A stretch of DNA of 45,866 nucleotides from positions 1 through 45,866 of the forward strand of contig NZ_JAYKBP010000007.1 in the NCBI RefSeq assembly GCF_035282405.1, in the 5' to 3' direction. Source of the DNA: Parvimonas sp035282405 (lineage in GTDB: Bacteria; Bacillota; Clostridia; Tissierellales; Peptoniphilaceae). Position 1 is the stretch's first letter; every line of letters begins with the position of its first letter. A program made the position numbers and the translations under genes. Below the pieces are notes generated by a model. The model did no database searches. It was not told the origin of the DNA and saw nothing but the letters and a program-made list of their open reading frames with translations. Below are positions 16,841 to 24,100 of the stretch, one piece after another.

Positions 16841-17622
16841 AAAAACATACTGGAAAAATATATCTTGCTTTGTGTTATATATTTTTATATATGCCAATTA
16901 TATTTATGATGGTTTTTTCATTTAATGAATCAAGATATAATAAGGATTTTACAGGTTTTAGCTTAAAATGGTATGTTGAGCTTTTTAAGGATGAATCCGT
17001 TATGAATGTGTTTTTTCAAACACTTGTTATAACAGTAATTGCAACTATATTTGCACTTGTAATTGGAACAATAGGAGCTTGGTCTATATATAGAGCCTTT
17101 AATCCAAAGCTAAGAAGTTATTTTACAAATGTAACATATCTTCCACTTATACTTCCTGATATTGTAATTGCAATTGGAATGATAATATTATATGTATTTT
17201 TTAAACTTAAATTCGGATATTTTACGATAATTTTATCACATATAATATTTAATATTCCTTTTGTGGTCTTTGCGATTTTGCCTAAATTATTGACTTTTGA
17301 TAAAAGTCTTTACGATGCGGGAATGGATTTGGGAGCAAGACAGTTTCAAGTGTTTAAAAGAATTGTTTTACCACAGTTAATACCTAATTTAATCATAGGA
17401 GCATTGATTTGTATAACAATGTCTTTAGATGATTTTACTGTAAGTTACTTTACTTCCGGAAATGGCGTTGCAACACTTTCAGTTAAAATTTATTCAATGA
17501 CTAAAAGGGGAATTAGTCCTAAAATAAATGCATTATCAACATTGCTTTTTGCAATAATAATTATAATTTCAACAATAACTTATGGATTTAAGAATAGAGG
17601 AATAAAAAATGAAAAAAATTAA
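16834..17622 (+). CDS. potC: Spermidine/putrescine ABC transporter permease PotC
   Basis: A 262-aa permease with six membrane segments. It has the PotC-typical early FSFNESRYNKDFTGFSLKWY segment and an EAA loop at about 163-182 (YDAGMDLGARQFQVFKRIVL). It forms the second half of the polyamine channel. It overlaps potB upstream and potD downstream (14 bases), a tight operon. Confidence 0.9.
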   Translation: MVKKHTGKIYLALCYIFLYMPIIFMMVFSFNESRYNKDFTGFSLKWYVELFKDESVMNVFFQTLVITVIATIFALVIGTIGAWSIYRAFNPKLRSYFTNVTYLPLILPDIVIAIGMIILYVFFKLKFGYFTIILSHIIFNIPFVVFAILPKLLTFDKSLYDAGMDLGARQFQVFKRIVLPQLIPNLIIGALICITMSLDDFTVSYFTSGNGVATLSVKIYSMTKRGISPKINALSTLLFAIIIIISTITYGFKNRGIKNEKN

Positions 17623-18697
17623 AAGTTTATTAGCATTATTATTAGTTTTTGCTACAGCCGTATCCTTTACAGCTTGTGGGAAAAGTAATAAAAAAGATGA
17701 GAAAAAAGAAGAAAAGACAGAACAAAGTACAGAAAAGAAAGTTTTAAATGTAACTAATACAGATCTTTTTATAGATCCAGAAACTATAAAAGAATTTGAA
17801 AAAGAGTATAATTGTAAAGTAAATTACACATTTTTTGAAGAAAATGAAGAATATTACACTAAATTAAAAAGTGGTGCAGAGAAATATGATGTAATTGTAG
17901 CAAGTGACTATATGGTTGATACTATGATTAAAGAAAATATGTTGGAAAAACTTGATAAAAATAAAATTCCAAATATGGATAAAGTTAAAAAAGAATATAG
18001 AAACTTAGTATTTGACCCTACGAGTGAATATTCAGTTCCATATACAATAGGAAATATCGGAATTGCTTATGATAAGTCAAAACAAGAAAAAGTTGACAGT
18101 TGGGCTGACCTTTGGAGCGAAAAAAACAAAGGTGAAGTTGTAATGTTAGACGGAAGTAGATTTACAATGGCAATTGCTATGATAAAAGAAGGACTTGACC
18201 CTAACTCAACAAATGAAGAAGATATTATAAAAGCAAAAAAATCTCTAATAGCTCAAAAGAAGCTAGTAAAAACATATCTTGGTGATGATCAAGCAAAAGA
18301 TAACTTAATAAATGGAGATTCAAAACTTACTTGCATTTGGGGTGGGGAAGCCTTACTTGCAAAAGATGAAAACGAAAATGTAGAATTTGTTTTTCCAAAA
18401 GAAGGGGCAATCTTTATCTTTGATAACTGGGTAATTCCTAAAGTTTCAGAAAATAAAGATTTAGCTGCAAAATTTATTGACTTTATGTCAAGACCAGAAA
18501 TCTCTGCAAGAAACTGTAATTTTGTAAAATATGGCTCACCAATTGAAGGAGCAAGAGAGCTTATGGACGAAAACTTAAAAAACAGTGATATAGTATTTCC
18601 TAAAAAAGAAGTATTTGAAAAAGGTTATGTATTAAAAGACTTAGGTGAATTAAACGAAAAATTACAAGACGCTTGGACTGAAATAAAAGCAAAATAA
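17609..18697 (+). CDS. potD: Polyamine-binding lipoprotein PotD
   Basis: A 362-aa lipoprotein. The signal peptide ends at lipobox FTAC (Cys23), followed by a lysine/glutamate-rich linker to about residue 45. The solute-binding fold follows, with VTNTDLFIDPETIKEFEKEY, YDVIVASDYMVD and SVPYTIGNIGIAYD, all typical of PotD/PotF. It captures spermidine or putrescine outside the membrane for PotB/PotC. Its start lies inside the end of potC. A terminator follows, so the operon ends without potA. Confidence 0.92.
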   Translation: MKKIKSLLALLLVFATAVSFTACGKSNKKDEKKEEKTEQSTEKKVLNVTNTDLFIDPETIKEFEKEYNCKVNYTFFEENEEYYTKLKSGAEKYDVIVASDYMVDTMIKENMLEKLDKNKIPNMDKVKKEYRNLVFDPTSEYSVPYTIGNIGIAYDKSKQEKVDSWADLWSEKNKGEVVMLDGSRFTMAIAMIKEGLDPNSTNEEDIIKAKKSLIAQKKLVKTYLGDDQAKDNLINGDSKLTCIWGGEALLAKDENENVEFVFPKEGAIFIFDNWVIPKVSENKDLAAKFIDFMSRPEISARNCNFVKYGSPIEGARELMDENLKNSDIVFPKKEVFEKGYVLKDLGELNEKLQDAWTEIKAK

Positions 18698-18708
18698 ATT
18701 AAAATAAG

Positions 18709-18738
18709 CAAAAGACATCATCTGGTGTCTTTTGTTGA
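18709..18738 (+). terminator. Terminator of the potBCD operon
   Basis: The 9-bp stem CAAAAGACA/TGTCTTTTG with loop TCATCTGG ends in TTTTGTTG. It lies just after the potD stop codon. Confidence 0.75.
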
Positions 18739-18818
18739 ATTGTGATTTACAGAAACGATATAGTGAAGCGATAATATTGTTACAACAAAAACAAAACGTT
18801 ATCCTATTGCAAATACCT

Positions 18819-18847
18819 TTGACAAGAAATAATAATTTTGATATACT
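18819..18847 (+). promoter_or_regulatory. Promoter of the APC permease gene
   Basis: A consensus TTGACA, 17 bases and TATACT. It is about 60 bases before the start. Confidence 0.8.
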
Positions 18848-18907
18848 GTCTGTGGCTAAAAATTTCAACTTAAGTTTTAGCAAAAAATTACATTTTAGGA
18901 GGACGAA

Positions 18908-20329
18908 ATGGAAGTTTCTGAAAAGAAAATTAAATGGCAGTCCCTAGTATTTATGTGTTTCTCAACACTTTGGGGATTTGGAAATGTTTTAAACGGATAT
19001 ATTTATTTTCAAGGTACACAAGTAATATTTTCTTGGGTACTAATGTTTGCATTATATTTTATTCCGTACGCGCTTATGGTTGGAGAACTTGGTTCTACAT
19101 TTAAAGATTTAGGTGGTGGAGTAACTTCTTGGATTCAAGAAACTACTAACTCTAAATTAGCTTACTATGCAGGTTGGACTTATTGGGCAGTACATATTAC
19201 TTATATTGCCGGAAAAGGTTCAGGTGGTCTTAAGGCTTTAAGTTTTATGATTTTTGGAAATGCTAAAGCATATGACGATATTCCTACAATATATGTTCAA
19301 TTAGCTACATTTGGAGTATTGCTATTATTCTGTTACTTAGCAACAAGAGGGTTAAGTCCTATCAAGAGATTGTCAGCACTTGCCGGTTCAAGTATGTTTG
19401 TTTTAGGTATTTTATTTATTCTTATGATGTATGCTGCGCCGGTTATTAATCCAAATGGTGGATATTTAAAATTAAATTTTGCTTGGAATAATATTTTTCC
19501 TAATATTAATTTGAAGTACTTAAGTAATTTATCTATTTTAGTATTTGCTGTGGGTGGTATTGAAAAGATTTCACCTTATGTAAATAAAGTTGAGGGAGAC
19601 TCTGCAAAAGAATTCCCTAAAGCTATGATGCTTGCAACTCTAATGGTTGTAATTAGTGCTATATTTGGAACAATTGCCATGGGGCTTATGTTTGATGTAA
19701 ACGAAATAAAAGCAAATTTTGACTCATATGCAGCAAACGGTGCTTACTGGGCATTCCAAAAATTAGGGCAATACTATGGTGTTGGTGATTTATTACTGAT
19801 TATTTACTCAGCAGCTAATACTGTTGGACAATTTGCAACTTTATTAATAAGTATTGATGCTCCTTTAAGAATGTTATTGGAAGACCCTAATGCAAGTCAA
19901 TATATCCCAAGAAAATTATTAAAGAAGAACGAAAAAGGTGCTTATGTTAATGGGATTATACTAGTTGCAATACTCGGTGGAGCAATTATATTAGCTCAAT
20001 CATTTGTTCCTGGAGCAACTACCGTTCTTAGACAACTTACTCGTCTTAACGGGGTAGTAATGCCGATGAGATATATGTGGGTATTCGTTGCTTACTTTGC
20101 TCTTAGATATGGTAAAGAAGAACTTACTAGACATTACAGATTTGTTAAAAACAGAAGCGTTGGACTATTCTTTGGAGCTTGGTGTTTCTTAATAACATTA
20201 GCTTGTTGCTTATTTGGAATGTATTCAGATGATCCATATGAAATGTTATTAAAGATTATAACTCCATTAGTTTTAGTTGTTTTAGGTTTAGTCTTACCAG
20301 TCATTAGAAAAATAGAAGATAGTAAATAA
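18908..20329 (+). CDS. APC-superfamily amino acid permease
   Basis: A 473-aa carrier with about twelve membrane helices. The first helix FSTLWGFGNVLNG replaces the usual glycine-rich motif of the family. The sixth-helix region FAVGGIEKISPYVNKVEG resembles the glutamate/GABA-antiporter branch (GxExxS/xxNPxR-type). The final segments are followed by a short basic tail. The substrate cannot be read from the sequence; amino acid uptake or exchange is the safe call. It is monocistronic, with its own consensus promoter, AGGAGG before the start and a terminator after it. Confidence 0.85.
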   Translation: MEVSEKKIKWQSLVFMCFSTLWGFGNVLNGYIYFQGTQVIFSWVLMFALYFIPYALMVGELGSTFKDLGGGVTSWIQETTNSKLAYYAGWTYWAVHITYIAGKGSGGLKALSFMIFGNAKAYDDIPTIYVQLATFGVLLLFCYLATRGLSPIKRLSALAGSSMFVLGILFILMMYAAPVINPNGGYLKLNFAWNNIFPNINLKYLSNLSILVFAVGGIEKISPYVNKVEGDSAKEFPKAMMLATLMVVISAIFGTIAMGLMFDVNEIKANFDSYAANGAYWAFQKLGQYYGVGDLLLIIYSAANTVGQFATLLISIDAPLRMLLEDPNASQYIPRKLLKKNEKGAYVNGIILVAILGGAIILAQSFVPGATTVLRQLTRLNGVVMPMRYMWVFVAYFALRYGKEELTRHYRFVKNRSVGLFFGAWCFLITLACCLFGMYSDDPYEMLLKIITPLVLVVLGLVLPVIRKIEDSK

Positions 20330-20358
20330 ATTTAGATTATAAAACGATTATAAAGAGA

Positions 20359-20388
20359 TAAAGGAACTTTGGTTCCTTTATTTTCTTT
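20359..20388 (+). terminator. Terminator after the APC permease gene
   Basis: The 9-bp stem TAAAGGAAC/GTTCCTTTA with loop TTTG is followed by TTTTCTTT. Confidence 0.85.
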
Positions 20389-20454
20389 AAAATATATTTA
20401 ATGATTTTTAATTAATTAAATAGGGTAAATTAAATTTTAATAGGAGGAATTGAT

Positions 20455-21774
20455 ATGAATAATATTAAAATTTCAAAAGAATTATTAACTTTTATTGATT
20501 CAAGTAAAAGTATGTTCCATACTGTTGATACAATGAAAAAATATTTTGACAAAGCCGGATATACATTCTTACCGGAAAATGCTAAATGGAAAATCAAAAA
20601 AGGTGGAAATTATTATACTACAAGAAATAATTCAAGTATATTGGCTTTTCAAGTAGGAAAAGAACTTAGCGACTACCATTTCCAAATAACAGCTGCACAC
20701 AGTGATTCTCCAACATATAAAGTTAAAGCTGTTCCTGAAATGGATGCACCAGGAGAACATTTAAAGCTAAATGTTGAAGGTTATGGTGGAATGATTGACT
20801 CAACTTGGTTTGATAGACCTTTAAGTCTTGCAGGTAGAGTTTTAGTTAGAGAAAAAGGGAAAATTGTAAATAAATTATTCTATATTGATAAAGATATTTT
20901 AATGATACCAAATGTTGCAATTCATTTAAACAGAGAAATAAACAGTGGTTATGCTTATAATAAACAAGTTGACTTATTACCTTTATTCTCTGCTGGAGAA
21001 TTAAAAAAAGGTGATTTTGATAAAATGGTTGCAGATGAATTGGGTGTTAAAGTTCAAGATGTTGTTGCAAAAGATTTATTCTTAGTAAATCGTCAAAGAC
21101 AATGTATTTGGGGATATAAAGATGAATTTGTTTCAACACCTAAACTTGATGACTTACAATGTGCATTTACATCAATGAAAGCATTTCTAGAAGCAAAAAA
21201 TCCAAAGACTATAAATGTTTGTGCAGTTTTTGATAATGAAGAAGTAGGCTCAAACACAAAACAAGGTGCTATGTCAACATTTATGAAAGATGCTCTTAAG
21301 AGAATTAATGCTTCACTTGGATTTGGAACTGATGAATATCATCAAGCAGTGGCAAAATCTTTCTTAGTAAGTTGTGATAATGCTCATGCTGTTCATCCAA
21401 ATCATCCTGAACTTTATGATCCAACAAATGTAACTTTTATGAACAAAGGTATTGTTATAAAAGAAGCTGCAAATCAAAAATATACAACTGATGCTTTTAG
21501 TAGAGCGGTATTTTTGGAAATTTGTAAAAAAGTAAAGGTTCCTACACAATTCTTTGCAAACAGATCTGATAAGGTTGGTGGTTCAACTCTTGGAAACTTA
21601 TCAAATATTCAAGTTAGCCTACATGCTCTTGATATTGGAGTTGCACAACTAGGAATGCACTCAAGTTTTGAAACTTGTGGAATTAAAGACACAGGATATA
21701 TGGTTACAGCATTAAAAGAATTCTTCTCAACAAATATTAAAATTGATGGTTCTGACGGAGTGATTTTCGAATAA
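20455..21774 (+). CDS. M18-family aminopeptidase
   Basis: A 439-aa cytosolic dinuclear-zinc aminopeptidase. Metal ligands are visible as His82 and Asp84 in AAHSDSPTYK, the Glu pair in FDNEEVGSNTKQGA, the Asp in SCDNAHAVHPN and the C-terminal His in LGMHSSFET. Members remove N-terminal acidic or neutral residues from peptides. The length matches the bacterial family. AGGAGG precedes the start. It overlaps the next gene by one base (TAATG), so translation is coupled. Confidence 0.94.
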   Translation: MNNIKISKELLTFIDSSKSMFHTVDTMKKYFDKAGYTFLPENAKWKIKKGGNYYTTRNNSSILAFQVGKELSDYHFQITAAHSDSPTYKVKAVPEMDAPGEHLKLNVEGYGGMIDSTWFDRPLSLAGRVLVREKGKIVNKLFYIDKDILMIPNVAIHLNREINSGYAYNKQVDLLPLFSAGELKKGDFDKMVADELGVKVQDVVAKDLFLVNRQRQCIWGYKDEFVSTPKLDDLQCAFTSMKAFLEAKNPKTINVCAVFDNEEVGSNTKQGAMSTFMKDALKRINASLGFGTDEYHQAVAKSFLVSCDNAHAVHPNHPELYDPTNVTFMNKGIVIKEAANQKYTTDAFSRAVFLEICKKVKVPTQFFANRSDKVGGSTLGNLSNIQVSLHALDIGVAQLGMHSSFETCGIKDTGYMVTALKEFFSTNIKIDGSDGVIFE

Positions 21775-22160
21775 TGGCAAGAATAATTACACCAAAAGAA
21801 ATGTCAGAAGATAAATCAAAAATTTCTCTGACAGGATTAACTATCATTATGATGGGAACTCTGTTTATATATTTTTTATGGGCTGTAATAAATAGTAAAT
21901 TTTTAGTTAATTTCAGTATAGATGCTCTTGTTGGAGTAGTTGCTCTTGTAATTTTAATTAGAAATTTAAAAATAAAATACAGTATAATAAAAAAATATAC
22001 AAGTGAAAAACAATTTATGATTTTAGATTTAGTCGCTTTTGCCCTATGCTTTTTAATAAAAGTTGTAGTACAAATTCCATTTGATTTTTCTTTAATCATT
22101 TTGTTAATTTCACATTATGCGACAAAGCGAATATTTAATAAAATTATAGAAAAAAAATGA
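21774..22160 (+). CDS. Small membrane protein with about four helices (128 aa)
   Basis: A 128-aa protein with four hydrophobic segments at about 20-40, 46-64, 80-98 and 103-117 and a basic tail. I do not recognise a family. The TAATG overlap with the aminopeptidase gene makes it the second gene of that operon. A lysine-rich C-terminus ends inside the terminator. Confidence 0.8.
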   Translation: MARIITPKEMSEDKSKISLTGLTIIMMGTLFIYFLWAVINSKFLVNFSIDALVGVVALVILIRNLKIKYSIIKKYTSEKQFMILDLVAFALCFLIKVVVQIPFDFSLIILLISHYATKRIFNKIIEKK

Positions 22161-22187
22161 TGTTCAAATGAGCATCATTTTTTGTTT
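22152..22187. terminator. Bidirectional terminator between the membrane-protein gene and the lipoprotein gene
   Basis: The 11-bp stem AAAAAATGATG/CATCATTTTTT, with A- and T-runs on both sides, overlaps the stop codon of the + strand gene. It serves the converging minus-strand gene as well. Confidence 0.85.
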
Positions 22188-22193
22188 TGAAAT

Positions 22194-22712
22194 TTAATTT
22201 TGTATTTTCTTTATGGAATTTTTGATATTATATATAACTTTATCCTTAGGAACATCATCGTGTTTTTTAAATATAGGTGTTGGACGACCGCCATTTTCGT
22301 TTTCTTCAAAACTCAATTCATAAATTCCGTCTTTTGAGATTATATTATTCAATTCTTCTTCCATATATCCTTGAGAAATTTGATGTTTTAATTTTCCATT
22401 ATTTTCAGTAATTTTTAATGTTCCAACGCTTTTACTATTTTGCAAAATAAAAAATGAAAATATATTTTCCTTTATCGAATATGGTTCGGATAGTTCCAAA
22501 TTGTTAATGTCTTTAATTGCTGTACCAGTTAGGTTTTCTTTTACAAAAATCTCTTTTGCATAGTCAACAACTTTTTTAGGAACTGGACTGCTAATCAAAT
22601 AAAATCCATTTTCGCTTTTATTGGTAGTATAAAATTCTTTATTTTTATTAGAATTACAAGAACATAAAGCTAAAACAGAAAATAAGAAAAAAATTTTTAA
22701 TAATTTTTTCAT
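22194..22712 (-). CDS. Small lipoprotein of unknown function (172 aa)
   Basis: The signal peptide MKKLLKIFFLFSVLALCSC gives a lipidated Cys19, with an unusual Cys at -2. The mature part of about 153 residues is mixed alpha/beta and ends near IKKIQN. I see no family signature. The start is set by GGAGG nine bases upstream. An earlier in-frame ATG at 22772 is less likely because it lies at the expected transcription start and has no ribosome binding site. Confidence 0.78.
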   Translation of the reverse strand: MKKLLKIFFLFSVLALCSCNSNKNKEFYTTNKSENGFYLISSPVPKKVVDYAKEIFVKENLTGTAIKDINNLELSEPYSIKENIFSFFILQNSKSVGTLKITENNGKLKHQISQGYMEEELNNIISKDGIYELSFEENENGGRPTPIFKKHDDVPKDKVIYNIKNSIKKIQN

Positions 22713-22780
22713 AATTAAAACCTCCATAAATAATAAGTATGATATTTTAAAATTAAAATTATACAATATCAATTTACCTT

Positions 22781-22810
22781 ATTATATAATACAATTTTAT
22801 TTTATGTCAA
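22781..22810 (-). promoter_or_regulatory. Promoter of the 172-aa lipoprotein gene
   Basis: On the minus strand TTGACA, 18 bases and TATAAT. It is about 70 bases before the start codon. Confidence 0.65.
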
Positions 22811-22874
22811 TATATAGGAGAAAAAATGATAGTTATTATATCTAAAGTTGTTATATATGTTTGACAACTTACAG

Positions 22875-23920
22875 ATTGCAAGAATAAGTTAGCCAATTGA
22901 AAAAACTTCAAAAGGTGTTTTATAATTAAATAGTTTTTTAGGATAATTATTTATCCAATTTTCAATAAATGCTACTCTTTACTGAGTAGTATTTTTTGTT
23001 CCTTTTGGTAAAAATCTTCTTATCAGTCTATTGTGGTTTTCATTACTTCCTCTTTCATAACTGCTATATGGATGTGCATAATATATTTTTTCATAGTCAA
23101 ATACTTCATATAATCTTGCAAACTCTGAACCATTATCTGCTGTTATACTTTTTATTTCATAATCTTTTATTACTTCTTTTAAAGCCTTATTTACTGATTT
23201 AACTGTCTTATCTTCAATTAACCTTATTATTTCATATCTACTTTTCATATCTGTTAATGTTAATAGGCATTGTCCTTTTTCCTTTCTTAATATTACTGTA
23301 TTTATTTCATAATGTCCTACTTCTTCTCTATTATTTATTTCTTTTGGTCTTTCTTCTATTGATTTCCCTAATGCTCTTACTCTTTTTTCTCCTGCTTTTT
23401 CTTTTTTCTTTTCCTTGCATAATTTAAAACACTTCTTTTTAATCCAAAAAACCACTTGTTTATCCAATAATATATTGTTGATGTTGATATTTTTCCGTCT
23501 AAATTTGTTTTTGAAATCATTTCAGGGCTGTGTTTATATTTTAAATAGTGTATTACTTTATCTCTGATTACATAATCAACTTTTATTTTTCTTCCACAAT
23601 TTCTTTTGTTCTTATCATAAATTATTTGAGCAAACTCTGCTTTATACACTTTTTTAAATTTTCCATAAAATGTTCTTTGAATTACTAATCTTCTTTTTAT
23701 TTCATTATTTATTGTTTGATGATTTTTACCTAGTAATCTTGCTATTTTTCTATTACTTTTTCTTTCCTTTTTCTATTAATTTTCTCAAATCTATTGTTAA
23801 ATGTTTGTGTTACAATTATTGTGCATCTCATTGAGGTTCCTTTCTTTAGTTTTTGGTTTAACTATTATTTTACCTCTTTGAGATGTTTTTTTCTATATAT
23901 GGCTAACTTAATTTTACAAT
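22875..23920 (-). mobile_element. Decayed IS30-family insertion sequence
   Basis: About 1.05 kb is bounded by imperfect inverted repeats of about 20 bases: ATTGCAAGAATAAGTTAGCC at 22875-22894 and its near complement at 23900-23920. The interior encodes a broken IS30-type transposase on the minus strand. Length and gene type fit the IS30 family. A hairpin with arms CATCTCA and TGAGATG lies near the right end. I found no target duplication. The copy is dead, and it borders the surface-protein gene. Confidence 0.8.
22889..23831 (-). pseudogene. IS30-family transposase, disrupted by frameshifts
   Basis: The N-terminal helix-turn-helix (KHLTIDLRKLIEKGKK, then NRKIARLLGKNHQTINNEIK), the central part and the C-terminal end (WINNYPKKLFNYKTPFEVF) are each recognisable but lie in different frames. 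At least three frame changes are needed, around 23770, 23460 and 22985. The DDE core keeps TADNGSEF and SNENHNRLIRRFLPKGT. The first catalytic Asp, expected in an EIDTV-type motif, reads Asn (EINTV). It is therefore inactive both by frame and by catalytic residue. Confidence 0.85.
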
Positions 23921-24067
23921 ATACGGTGGAATATTAAATAAAAGAGTCTATTATAAATTACAATAAAAAGTAGAGCATCCATTACTTGTTTTCGAGTTTT
24001 TGTAGCAGTACTTTTCATTTTATGTTAATTGTTTATTTGGTATCATATAAGGAAATTTTCCAAGCGA

Positions 24068-24092
24068 AAAGACTGAGCAAAACTCAGTCTTT
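24068..24092 (-). terminator. Terminator of the surface-protein gene
   Basis: The 10-bp stem AAAGACTGAG/CTCAGTCTTT with a short loop lies just after the stop codon on the minus strand. The following U-tract is short (TTTT). Confidence 0.7.
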
Positions 24093-24100
24093 ATCATTAA

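Noticed and set aside
22889..23831. Two short reading frames as separate genes
   Set aside because: They are pieces of one IS30-type transposase broken by frameshifts, with a lost catalytic Asp.
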